A stretch of 64,000 nt of DNA from Polyodon spathula (lineage: Eukaryota > Chordata > Actinopteri > Acipenseriformes > Polyodontidae). A program made the position numbers and the translations under genes. The notes under the pieces were generated by a model. It saw nothing but the letters and a program-made list of their open reading frames with translations. It ran no database searches and was not told the origin of the DNA. The stretch covers positions 5,021,474 through 5,085,473 of the forward strand of contig NC_054565.1 in the NCBI RefSeq assembly GCF_017654505.1, read 5' to 3'. This document shows, piece by piece, positions 24,885 through 36,581 of this stretch (its first letter is position 1; each line of letters opens with the position of its first letter).

Positions 24885-25350
24885 CCCCTAGCAAAACCAT
24901 AGCAACGTGCAATAACACACAGTGAAACCCTGTGAAAGCATAGGTTAGGAAATTTAAAAAGGTAGCCCTTCACACTGTGTCTCTAATTACTGTGCATATA
25001 CACAGTAGCTACAGAGTAAATACATGTGCACTTACACAGCTACAGTGTTATTATGCATAGCTACAACCTACTTAATGTGTAAATGTTTTTGCACAATATA
25101 TGTAAGTAGACAACTGTATCAGAAAAGAGTCAGATTTCAAGTTAGGATTAGGGTTAGCATGCACAAAAAAGCAGATTGCAACTACGCATAATAACATTGT
25201 AATTATGTGTAAGTACACATGTATTTACTATGTAACTACTATGCAAATACACAGTAATTAGTGACACTTAATCTAAAGTGTTACCTTAAAAAAACATGGT
25301 AAGCCTTGGTAACTACAGTTAATGCAAATTTACTGTAAACTTTTATAAGA
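24885..25350. mobile_element. Accession of the AAAGCAT MITE, split by a second MITE
   Basis: The left part (24890-24955: CCATAGCAACGTGCAATAAC, GAAAGCATAGG) and the right part (25290-25345: AAACATGGTAAGCC, GCAAATTTACTGTAAACTTT) resemble the two halves of the element at 48761-48983, with the 24961-25285 element in between. Confidence 0.5.
24961..25285. mobile_element. Foldback MITE, long palindrome
   Basis: Left arm (24961-25075) and right arm (25160-25285) are inverted copies of each other almost throughout: CTAATTACTGTG on the left and CACAGTAATTAG on the right, then GTAAATACATGTGCACTTAC against GTAAGTACACATGTATTTAC, then GTTATTATGCATAG against CTACGCATAATAAC. A loop of roughly 80 bases remains. 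Ends GGTAGCCCTTC / AAAGTGTTACC. It interrupts another MITE. Confidence 0.75.
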
Positions 25351-25609
25351 GTCACTCCTACTTGGCTCTGAATGTGAACATTTAAGAAAATCTTATCACT
25401 GTGAACATACCAACGATAGCCTCATCCATTGTAGATGCCCCGGTGTGCTACCATTGCCCTGAAGTTACTGAACATTGTACCAGACACACATCTGAACAGA
25501 GAAGCAGTAGGAGGACTTATTGAAGTTAACCCAAACCAATAGTTTAAGCACAGCACAGGAACCAGGGTACAGTTTGAAATGAAGTGACATTTAGAACGCT
25601 TCTTTGCTC

Positions 25610-25785
25610 TGAGAGTGGTAGGGTATGGAAGGGGTTAACTAGCCATGCTGTTGATGCTGAATCACTGGTTTCCTTTTAGACCCAACTTGACAAAGGTTTG
25701 AGATCAATTAGCTGCTAGGAACCGGACAAGCTTAGATGGGTAGAATGACGTTCTGAAACTTTCTTATGTTCTAATGTTGCCTAAA
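25610..25785 (+). repeat. Dispersed repeat tail, same family, opposite orientation
   Basis: GAGAGTGGTAGGGTATGGAA, GATCAATTAGCTGCTAGGAA, TTAGATGGGTAGAATGACGT, ACTTTCTTATGTTCTAATG: the forward-strand tail of the family. Confidence 0.6.
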
Positions 25786-26204
25786 AAGACTGCCTAGCTG
25801 TTTCTCAGCACTAGTTATCATGTGCTGTGTGTGTGTGCATCTGTATAAAAGAGTAGACAGTAGTGGGGAATCAAAACCGTTTTGCACTCATGTTTTTCTT
25901 AATCATATCAATTTCTTCACGTTTTTGGAGTTTATACAAAAAAACCTTCTATAACGGACTCCCACTCACCCTCCCTGTTTAATTCTGTGCCCTCCCTTTG
26001 TCCTCTCCATGCACTCCTGTTAGTTTGAAAGCCGAAGATGGACAGGCAGCCGTTGCCATCTGTAGTGATTCTGGGGCTTTGGGGCAGATGCTGCAGATTC
26101 CCAATAAATGATTCAGTCACAGAGGGAGGAGGGTGTACATGTACATGATTGGGACATTTTTAAAATTAAAATGTGTGTTCTCATTGTTCAAGTAACAGGT
26201 TGAA

Positions 26205-26300
26205 GTTCTATGCGTTCTTCAGACAAAGAGAAGGAGATGTGATACCTTTTTATTGGACTAACTAAACAACAATTAATCACAAGCTTTTAAGACTTCAAAG
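26205..26300 (-). repeat. Dispersed repeat tail fragment
   Basis: GATGTGATACCTTTTTATTG and GACTAACTAAACAACAATTA followed by CACAAGCTTTTAAGACTTC form a word order common at one end of interspersed repeats of fishes and amphibians. Only the tail is present. Confidence 0.4.
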
Positions 26301-27159
26301 GTAACTTGATGTGCCCCCTTCCCCTAAACGTCTGTAATGTCAGGAGTATTGATTGCAAAGCAGCCAAGTCCAGTTGGACATTACACTGATTCAGTGGGGG
26401 ACTCATCCCTTCAGATAGTCACAGGTTAAACACACATGCTTGTTTTTTTCATTGTCTGACTGTTGTTTTTTTGTATTGTAAGAATAGATTTGGGAAGGCG
26501 TCTCCTTGAACTCAGTTAATCAGTCTCTAAAAACCCAATTGTTTAAGCCTGTTTTTCTTCTCAACTGCTGCTCTATCACAACAGCTATAGAAGGTCTTTG
26601 GGCCTTCTCAGATTCCACCCCTAAGCCAGTCACCTCGTTCCACCCTGGAGCTCCACTGTGAGGTGTCCGTTATGAGGTCACCAGGCCCCTGGACAGTGGG
26701 GACACGTTAAGGATTCTTTTTAGGCCTTGTGTTAAAAGACCAGGGTTTGGTCTCAGTTTCAAAAATAAATAATATCATTTTATTGACAGGATAACGATTT
26801 CACCAATTCAAAAAGAGAGAATAAACAAACAAGCATGCTATCTTCCTTACACCTTTATCAGCAAGGCATGGAAAACACAAACAAACTCAACCAAACTCCT
26901 GCATACTATCAGTCGCTTCTGTGGAACACTTCCCCCCTTTGTCTTTCTCTCATAGCTTTTACACCTTGACCAATCAGTCTAACGAGTTACTCGCTAACGA
27001 GTAACCAGTGCTGCCTGTGCAAATTTACCAATTGACCAGTTAAGTCTTCTAAAGACCTAATCATTGTAATTTTAGCATGGAATCTTAACCTTCCCACACT
27101 AGGACTCCTGCACCAGGCCACTGGGCTTGTTATGTCAATTAAGTCCTTTACCTTGCAAT

Positions 27160-27320
27160 GCTCCCTGTGGAAACCCCAGCGAAGGTCAGCAAACTCACAG
27201 AGCCAGAATGAGAACCTGCACACCCATGACTGTGTGGCTCACCCTGCACACCAGACGGGCCTGTCTTTACCAGGCGGGCCGCTCGGCCGTATTTATTCAG
27301 CTCCACATAGTGCTGCTGAT
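27160..27320 (-). mobile_element. tRNA-derived SINE, copy
   Basis: Minus strand: GCGGCCCGCCTGGTAAAGAC, GTGTGCAGGTTCTCATTCTG, TTTCCACAGGGAGCATTGC. Same order as the 28265-28440 copy. Confidence 0.55.
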
Positions 27321-28264
27321 GACAAGACAAGGAGCTGCTAACCTTGGTTAGCAGTGTGAACATGAAGGGCTGTGTTTATGAAACATGTTTATCTTTTAGG
27401 CAAGTGTAAAAATTATAACTCTGTATGAACTTAGCTAAACAGTGCTTTAAGTTTAAGTTGATTTATGAATTGGTTGAGGTTTTGTTGAAAATCCTTTTAG
27501 CCAGACGCCCTTAACTGAAAGTTGCAAGCGTGTAACTCTGAGACGTGTAAAGTTAAAGGCCTGGTAAACACCATTTATGAATACGGCCTTACGTTTTTAG
27601 AAGATTGACAGAGTAAGATCACACCAGTGAGAGAGGACACTGTATACTTTGCTGCCACCAAACTTTTCATCTTGAAAACACTGGTCTAGAACACTTTCAT
27701 GAACATTGAACTGTACAGTATTGAACACATTAAAATAGAAGTAAATAACTCATAAATTGCAGCTTTGTGAACAGAGAAACTTTACAAGGCATAAAAAAAT
27801 CTTGATGGTAGTTCAACACTTGAAGTTCACAAAGGTTTTCCTTGAGTAAAAGTTCTGCATGCATGTGGAAGTTGTGTTTGTCGGTTTGAGTGATACTACT
27901 AAACAACTGGTTTGCCACCCTCTCTGTCACAGCTTCATAGTCGGTTTGATTCATTTTATTCCAGAAACACTTTTATTTTAGTTTCTGTCACTCCAAAAAA
28001 AGTTGCTAAAAAAACAAGCCTAGAAAACATAATGCAGATAAATAGAGCAGATCTGCTTGATCATACTGACAGGAGATTTTACAGAGACACCCTATTTGGT
28101 GTATTTAATACAGAACATTTGTTAAGACATAATATGTACAATTATGTTTCATTACCGCAGCAACTCCCTGCTCAGCTCAGGTCAAAGTCAGTGGGAGTCC
28201 TCCCATCTCACCACCCAGACAATTGCCTCTTTACACTCAAGAGCTTCTTATCATTTGTGACTAC

Positions 28265-28440
28265 CAGCTCCTGGAGGACAAAGGCTGCCAGAGCCAATGA
28301 GACGCTCCCTGCGGAATCCTCAGCACATATCGGCAACTTGGCACAGCCAGGATACTAACCTGCTCTCCCCTGACTGCAGGACCCTGCACACCTCACGTCC
28401 GTGTTTTTACCAGGTGAGCCACTCAAGGACTCCCTTTACA
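28265..28440 (-). mobile_element. tRNA-derived SINE, copy
   Basis: On the minus strand: TGGCTCACCTGGTAAAAACA has an A-box-like TGGCTCACCTGG, and about 55 bases on GCAGGTTAGTATCCTGGC is a diverged B box (GGTTCGAATCC). The body follows: GTGCCAAGTTGCCG, CCGCAGGGAGCGTCTC, TTGGCTCTGGCAGC. Colinear with 27160-27320 and 46620-46735. Confidence 0.6.
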
Positions 28441-31400
28441 TCCATTATGTTTAGAAACAGTCCAACCCACTTAATATCGCTCCTGTAATGCATTAGGACC
28501 TGGGATTAAGTGCTTGTTCCATTGGAGGAAGGGAATGTGAGAGGGACATTTCATGAGGTATTGAGGGAGGCACAACTCCGCTATCGCTATGATCAGAGGG
28601 GTCCCCTTTAAAAGTGTCCTTTAGGACACAGCTCAAGGTAACCATAACTCATCCTTTCCAGAGCCTGTGTGATTAAAGCCTCCAGAGCCCTACTGTGTCT
28701 GAGCTGGGTTTGCACATCCCCCCACCCCCCACTGATGAGCAGAGAGAGGAAAGGTCTCTTTCTCATTGCTGAAACCACTGGGGAAACAGACACTTCCACT
28801 AGTCTGGGATCAACAGCCTGTGACAATATCACTGCTGTAGCTGCAAGTTATCAGACAACCTCTTCAATCTGCCTCTGACAAGTTTTAGTTCAGCCTGAAT
28901 AGATTGGAATTTCTGCTGTGAGGAAGCGAAATTTGAAAATTGAGGAGAAACTGTATGTATTTTTATCCATGTCCAGGATAAATTTGAAAATTGAGGAGAA
29001 ACTGGGGTGGAAATATTTTTAGTCCTGCACTGAAACATCAATTTGCTGGACAGACCAAGGGGCAGTGACTGAAGGAGACAACGTCATTGGCAGCCATTAT
29101 CGCTAACCGAAAAGCATGATAGACCCCATTGGAATCCCATTAAAATCCCATTAGTATTGTAACGAATACTATAGTATACTAGTACAGTGCAGTGTTTTGG
29201 TCACTACTGTAGAATCTTATAGTATTTTTGTGGTACTCTTAGAGATGGCCTGAGTCTTGCTGAGCCTTGCTGGCCCTTTTCTTGTTCTCAAACTGAACAA
29301 AGTAACTAGCTATCAAGAACCTAATAACAAATAATAAAAGAAATGTAATAAATTCAGCCTGCAGCAGATTTGTAGGCCTGTTGCACCCGTCTGTTTTTAT
29401 TAACAGGCTGGGCAGGGCATTAATTTGGCTTTGTGAGTCTGCGAACCCTGAAAGAAATGTGAAAAAAAGAAATAAGAACATGAACCGAAGAAAGCCTGCC
29501 TTTCCACTGCCAGTCCTGAGTGTGTAATATAACAGGACACAGGCTTAGCCAACCCCCTTCCCAGTCTAATTACATGCCTGCCCTCCGGGAGACAGACAAG
29601 CCTCCCTGGAAACAGGGATCCACCAATGGGGAATACATTCAGAGCTGTGATGCTCATATTAAAAAAAAAACTATTGAAATCTATAGATATTTTTTAAATG
29701 TTTAGCAATATATAGGCATTTATTTAGCAAGCATATCAGTATATATTTATCTATAAAAGCTATATCTATAAAGTTAGATAGTTATACAAATGCACTTAAT
29801 AACATACAATTGTGAGAAAGGGTTACTCAACACTACAAACCTGTATAAAAGAGAATTCAACATTGCAGATCTCTCTAGGAGTATAGGAAAGAGAACTCCA
29901 CTCAGCAATGGGACTATATATCACTGAAATCATGTATATTTGTAAAAAAAAAAAAAAAAAAATTATAAAAAGGATTAAAATGGGGGTAGCTTTAATTTTA
30001 AAAAAATCCATCTGGCTCTGCTCAACTTTCCCATCCCAGATTTGCATCTTCCCTTGGCCTATTTTCTATTCAAGAAGCTGACAAACACTGGAGGCAGACT
30101 TATTTGCAGACAGAGCTGGCACACTACTGCGGGGGGGGGGGGCTGGACAGAACCATGGCAACGGGCTCTGCGTTGGCTCACACACCAGAAAAGGCACACA
30201 GCCTCTCAAGGAGATGTAGGCTGGTTCCTTAGAGACCAGCCTGGTTCTTCCCAGTGTGGCTCTTTCTCCTCTGGTCTGGAGTGGAGCATTCAGTGGTGCT
30301 GTGCGACTGTGTGTGTGTTTGGTCTACAACAACCCAACCTGAATGAAGAAATGCAAGTTATTCACATGGCTGCTATAGGTTTTATCACAGCTCTGGGAAG
30401 CGGTTCTTCAGAGACGCAGTATCTAAACAATTTGAAGTGCTGTAAGTGTGACATGCATGAACACAGATGCACCGAGGCCTGCTCCTATCCCCAGATTCTG
30501 GCAATCTCCCTGGGGTCTGTTTTAATGCCACCACCCAAAAGTTTCTAAAACTGATTTCTGCCTCTGTATTCTCATTGTGTTTAGTGATATTAACAAGCAT
30601 GTTGGTAACATACAACACCCGCCACAGTTGTATATTCAAAATTCCAGCTATCAGTATGATGAAAGTGTTTATGACTTGACATATATCAACAGAATGTAAA
30701 GAATTGTATAGAATTGCAATTACCAAGGTTCTCCAGAGAGATGCTAAAGTCCCCTGATCAGAATTAATCTCACTTGACGCAGCACAAGAGCCACTTTGAT
30801 CGCATGACACAGTGCTGCTCTGCGCTGTACATCATTTAAAGATGATGTTTCTTAAGCCTTTTCCCCTGTGAGACCCCGCTCAGCATCAACTGTCTATGAA
30901 CAATGAGGTAATCAGGGTCTTACATCATCTCTGCTGTTGGGGGTGATGTCATCCCTCCCAAGGGAATCCAGGCCCGGTGTTACAGAGCAGATTAGATGGT
31001 AAACACGAGACACTCCTATTGCTTATTAAAGCACAGGGTTTACTTTCAACCGGCAAATTAATTAAGACAGGGCTTGAGAGGGTGGGGGGGGTCTCGGGGC
31101 AAAAGACTTTGAATCCCTGTTGTATGTATTTTTATCCATGTCCAGGTTCAGGGTTTGTAATGGTGCAGCTCTGATAAGAGGGTGCTTCCGTTAAAGGGGT
31201 TTGGATGAGGAGGTCTGTATCAACTGTTTCTGCTGTGCAGTATATACCATGACAACAGGATGGCAAAGTGTAGTAAAGAATAGACAAGGTGCTTATGACA
31301 ATGCTTTGTAAGAACCAAGGCTACTGGGAGTGTTTTTTGCAAGAGTAAGGTTGGGTTAAATAATATTAAAAAATGCAGTACAATGCAATTCAATGGCAAA

Positions 31401-32333
31401 CGTTTGGACTAGAAGTCTTTATCAATATATAATTTCAGCTCTTGGTTCTGTGTTGAGCAGAATTGGAAACTAAAGTACAATTTCAGTGACTCGCAGCCAG
31501 CAACAGTTTCACTGTAATTCTTGAGATCTCTTTAGTCATGTAACTGTTGAAGCATTATAGTAACATGCTAAAATGCATGTTGGTTTTCGAAGCCTTTATG
31601 AAGGATGCAGAGTAGTCATACAGGGATTAATTAAAGCATTATTCAGATTCATTACTAAGGAGCCACACTTTTTGTTTGCTTACTAGTATTCAGTCCTTCT
31701 CTTAGTGGAGCTTTTTTTTAATAATGTCATGTTAAAACAGCCGCTCAGTACAGTTAAACACATGTATTTTGAGTGTGTCTTGATGGGGGAAGTCTTTTAA
31801 TTTCCCATTTTTCTTGGTGTAACAGTTGTCAGTTTTAAAAGAGATTTGCTTTGTGTTTGGAGACCTCTCTGTCTCTCTCCCTCTCTCACACACACACACC
31901 CACTTCCTGTAGAAACCTTGTCACCTCTCTGTGACCCTAATGTGCTTTCATTCTCAGGATCAGCCAGAAGGTTTGCTGGATCATTGCAGCTCTTGGTTTT
32001 GTGTTCTGCAGAACTGAAAGCTGTGTAATACATCACTATGGACAAATAATTCTCTCTCTCTACTACGAAAGTGATTTTTGGAAAGTGATCTTGGAAAATA
32101 TCACCTTATATTGTGCCTGTTGTGAATTCAGATCTGTCCATTGAGAAGCTGTGAACCTCAGATTTTCGGACCTATGGAAAATATACCTAGGGTTAACAGA
32201 TTTCCGTTGTTTTCGTTGTTTTTTGTTATTTGGCCTTGTTTAAAACAATATTTTTTTTTGTTGTTGTTGTTGTTAAAAAAGTGTTAATCATGGTCATATT
32301 TTTTTGAGCGGCCTGCAAGACTCCCTGCCTGCG

Positions 32334-32347
32334 GTTGCCAAGGCAAC
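32334..32347. promoter_or_regulatory. Perfect RFX X-box palindrome
   Basis: GTTGCCAAGGCAAC, two perfect half-sites around AA. This is the optimal binding form known for RFX winged-helix factors. It sits in a short GC-richer patch (32310-32400) of otherwise AT-rich DNA with no gene assigned. Confidence 0.6.
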
Positions 32348-32839
32348 AGATCCAGCTGGTGAAAGTGGCAGGTGCAGCGCTGAGAAGCAGAGCGTGGTGG
32401 GTTGGTTTCATGCTACGAAACTGTTGTTTCCTCCCAGAAGACATGCTGCCTCTACTCAAACCCACAGAATGACAGTTTATTCTTTCATTTACTTTCCTTT
32501 CTGTACACCGTATAGTCTTCTGAAGACAGATTGATTCATAGAATACAACATAGGCTGCTGTGAATTACAAGAAAATAGTACCACAAACCCCAGAAATGCA
32601 ATCATGTCTTCTTATTCTAAAGCCCTTGTGTTATTTTTGTATGTATTTTATATTACCATATTAAGTGTTTTCATCACATTATTGAATCATTTCCAGTAGA
32701 CTATATTAATATTTCAAAATGGCCTGATTCTGTATTTATATCTTTTACCAGCCACTGCCTTAAAATATATTGGCAGAATAAAAATTAAAAATAAAAATCC
32801 ATACACTGACTCGTCATTAAATTAGAAATGGTCTTTACA

Positions 32840-33110
32840 TGTGGTTAGGACCATGTAGCTCCTGCTTCCTTGTTCCAAAGAGGTTAGTGCTATCCAGTGT
32901 TGAAGGTTTGAGTTGGGCCACTGTAGCACGTCTATTTCCTGCTGCAACACGTTGGGCAATCCTCCAAGCTCGGTCCATCAAGGCTCTCTTGCCAGCAGAG
33001 CTGTGCTTTCCACTGGTGGCTTTCTGCAAACGCTGCCGTTCCACGAGCACCTGGCAGTCTTGGTGCACACAGCGGTCAATGCAGCGGTTTCAATTATGCT
33101 GTCTGTTTGC
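32840..33110 (-). pseudogene. Possible transposase HTH fragment
   Basis: The minus strand has an open stretch with SAGKRALMDRAWRIAQRV then AAGNRRATVAQL, resembling the second helix-turn-helix of Tc1-like transposases (GRKRALTDR...NRRATVxQL). Preceded by CVHQDCQVLVERQRLQKAT. No DDE domain or terminal repeats were found near it, so this is a remnant at best. Confidence 0.4.
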
Positions 33111-33539
33111 TGGGACCCCTGTGAGTATGGTATGGCAGGAGAGAGCCAAGTTAACACATCTTTTATGGGATAATCAAACAGGCAAAGCAGCCACCGAGCT
33201 TATGAAACATGTAGAAATTCACACTCTGAGATCTCAGTGTCATGAGAATGACCATGGTGTATAGCAACAGTTTGTACCAAATAGTAAAGAATAAGAAATG
33301 TTTGGAATGTTTAATCACAATTCAACACGCGATTCTCCAGATATATGCAAGAGAGAAACCGCACCCCTTCTAGATCAGCTTATATCCCCAAAATCTGATA
33401 TTCTCAATGGCTTAAACTAAACAGTGTTACTATTACTATTGGATCAGTGGTTCTCCAGACACAAGCAAAAAATGCAAAAAAGTGTGACTTTCCTAAGTGC
33501 GGCCGCCTGCACTATAATAATAAACAGACTCCACCAGGA

Positions 33540-33625
33540 ATCAATTGGAATGAATTAAATGACAAGTGGAACTGCTCTGCCATTCACTTTCATTGGGATT
33601 CCAAATCCTACTATCCTGCTTTACA
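33540..33625 (+). repeat. Dispersed repeat pair member
   Basis: TCTGCCATTCACTTTCATT then GGATTCCAAAT is found inverted at 49690-49740 (AATCCAAATGAAAGTGAATG), both next to ATGACAAG/CTTGTCAT. Confidence 0.5.
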
Positions 33626-33804
33626 ACACAGCTTGAATCAACAAACATCACAAAGACACCCATTCACACCACAGCACATCCTGCAGCAAAATGAGAAAGC
33701 ATCACATAGCCGACCATCAAAATCCAGGACACTAAAATTTAATGTCCAAAGCTCTTGTGCTGTAACAGAGACGATCATCTCCCTTTGTTAGTATAATGCA
33801 GTTA

Positions 33805-34015
33805 TTTCCTTCAATAGAAATATTGACACCTGCAGTATGTAGCACACACTTTTGTCTAAATGGGTGGCCCTCACATTTGTTTTTTTTTAAAGGACATCCC
33901 TGACATGGGTTCTGTAATATATACAAGCTGCATATCCCTGTTTAAAGTCAGTTTCAGTCACAATCACAAGTACTGATTGTAAGCTCTTGGTTGGTAGGTG
34001 CTTCCAAAAGGGAGG
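33805..34015 (+). repeat. Dispersed repeat, copy
   Basis: ACACCTGCAGTATGTAGCAC, CATATCCCTG and TTGGTTGGTAGGTGCTTCCA match 52505-52740 (ACACCTGCTATATGTAGCAC, TTGGTTGGCAGGTGCTTCCA) in order. The terminal word also occurs inverted at about 37350 and 55758 (TATGGAAGCACCTGCCAAC). Confidence 0.5.
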
Positions 34016-36219
34016 GCTCATTTCTGTTTTTATGCTTAATCACAGGTGGGGTTATCTTGGACATTTATAAGCATCTCTCGATGGCTATATAACAGTGAAT
34101 GGAGTGCTAACAAAGACCTTATAATTATATAAGCACAATACTGTGGTCCAGGTGTATCTTTGCACGTCCTTTGCTGTGGGTCAGGTGTACACCTTACAGT
34201 GATCAGGTACATTTCCACAGCAGCAGCTCATGTGGTATTTAATTGAAGTCTCTTATTGATTTCAAACTAAACAAAATGACATTATGCACTGCTCATCTAA
34301 AGCACCGTTCTGCAATCAGTGCAGAAAACACTAGTGCAGGCTGACAAGGGAACTGAACCGGCTAAACCACAGGCTTGCTGGGAATCGAATAGCTTTTTAC
34401 AATGTATAATTCAGAGAGAGCATAAGAAAGCTTCCAGATGCAATATTTAAAGGTTATAAAGCCCAGGAGGCTTATTAATGTTCTAAGGGAGTGGAATGCA
34501 TTTTAAAATACTTTTCTCTGAGGTAAATGAAGGTTAATAGATCAAGGAAGAGTGAGGCTACCTGAAGGTAAGACATGGACACAAAGCTTTCTTTAGACTA
34601 GAACGGTTTTATTTTCAATATAGGGTTGTAATAATAAGAAGTTATTGTGATACAGTTTGTTTAGAGTATTTGTTCTACTGAAGGATTCTTATTGATAATT
34701 GCATTATTATTGATTTGTTCCTCGTACTTTCATTAGACAACTGATTTGCCCTTCTGGGAGAGAACAGTTTACTATTTTTTAAAAGACAGCAAACGAAAAT
34801 CTAAAAAAAAGAAAAAGGGGAGGAACTGCAAACTAGGTAGAACATCACAGTTAATTGCAGTTAGATATGTTTCAACCAATACAATGTATTTGAACATGTC
34901 CTTTTCATCCAGCTCTGTTTCACAATCTGATTGATTTCACAAGTTGAAATTAATTATAGTAGTATTTATGTGCGTTTTTTATTCGTTGTTGAAATTTGAC
35001 CACATCTCCCAAGCTGCTGAGTGCTCTAATAGCAATATACAATGCTATTGCTGCAAACTAAACGAACACAGATGGCTTTCTAAAACCCTACACCTACAGC
35101 AGTGTGCACATTTATTAGAACACTTCAAGATTTGTCATTTATATCCTTTACAGTATATACCTGCCTGCATGAAAACCTCTGGGTGTGAGAATTTCAATTT
35201 CCACTCAGTAATCAGTGATATTGAAACAATAGGCACTTGTGTGTGAAAATGTCAGACCGCTTTGTGCTTTAATTAGGCACCTTAAACAGCTTCTAAAAAG
35301 TCTCATGCATTTTATCATGTGTGGCTCTGTGTTTCTTTTCTCTTACTGATTTTTAATTAATTGCATGTATGGCCTATTAAAGTCATCTCAATTAGACAAT
35401 CACTACTTTGCATATTTTGACAATTCTCCAAGCTTTCCAGCTGCAGTGGTTTGATTTCATATGCACGACTCAATGGGGAAGCATCGCGGTGCTCTGATCC
35501 ACTGCATGTCTCTGTTTGCATTTCTAGTCAACGAGGTGTTTCATTCTGGAACTGCAGCTGTTTTCAGAAGGCTGTGTGCTGCTGATGCTGAGTGTGTTCA
35601 ATATGATGACAAGACGAGACCCTGTCTCAGTGCTGGAGAGCCTCCCTCCCACACGAGGAAAGAGGCACGTGTTGCCAGTCACTGCTCTCTGGAACTGCTC
35701 TCTGGAACTGCACTCTGAAACGATGACATCATTTTTCTAATGAACTGCCATCATGTCTTCTGCACAGATGCATTACTGCAGATTACAGGAGCCAAGAACC
35801 GCAGCCAAGCAGGTGCAGTGATACTGATGTATACCAGTGTTACTGATGTATACCAGCTGTTTTTAAACTTTTTAAGCTGCACTGTCCAACAAGAGTTTAA
35901 TTTTTTTTTTTAAATATAAAAGTAATGCTGAATGTTTTTCTATAGCTTGGTGTAACAGGGTGCTGGGTGCTTAGAGATCTCACACAGCAAGTGAAAATCT
36001 TAATTACTATGCAAAAGAGCCGGGCTTGTCTGCATTCATGGCTATAGAGCTTTTAACATAATCTCACCGATAATCTTGTTGGGGTCTCAGAGGAGTGTAC
36101 TACAGTATTTATATTACTGTGCAATATGTTATTGTACAATATCTTCAATATGTGCAGTTGGCTTTTGACAGATCATACCGGACAATATTAAGTGCTGGGA
36201 GATGCGAGGCCTTAGCATC

Positions 36220-36581
36220 TACAGCTATGGCCAAAGCTTTTGCATCACTCTATAAAATTAACTAATTGTGCTTTTAAAGTCAAAACCGAACCTGCTGAAT
36301 AATGTTATATTAATATATTGAATTACATACCACATTGTAGTTTTCCATATACTTAGTAAAACTGACAAATATTTAAAAAATTGACATTTTGAAATCTAGC
36401 AGGAAATACTATACTACTGTTATGGTTTCTGGTAGACTTTTTGCAGTATTATTTTGTAGTCTCTTTGATTGTATTGTGTTAAATAAAATATCTAAATTAT
36501 GTTCATATAGTTTTTTGTTTTTTTTTATGATGTCTCAATTCTAAAGATGTAGGTGATGCAAAACTTCTGGCCACAGCTGTA
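36220..36581. mobile_element. Tc1-like MITE, copy 2 (complete)
   Basis: Bounded by TA on both sides. Left end TACAGCTATGGCCAAAGCTT, right end CTTCTGGCCACAGCTGTA: inverted repeats of about 30 bases. Interior AT-rich and alignable with 1-277 in the same orientation. Non-autonomous; about 360 bases. Confidence 0.85.

Larger units (their letters stand above)
25786..36219. other. Long gene-poor stretch upstream of STMN1
   Basis: Contains SINE copies, a transposase-like remnant, the X-box, small duplications and a conserved-element-like AT-rich segment at 34730-35470. The 148- and 168-codon frames at 27912 and 30042 run through repeat or poly-G sequence and carry no recognisable domain. Confidence 0.5.

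Noticed and set aside
27912..28358. 148-codon + strand frame
   Set aside because: Its 3' half is antisense SINE sequence and the rest has no recognisable family.
30042..30548. 168-codon + strand frame
   Set aside because: Runs through a poly-G run, has no recognisable domain, no clear splice or promoter signals, and overlapping minus-strand frames are equally long.
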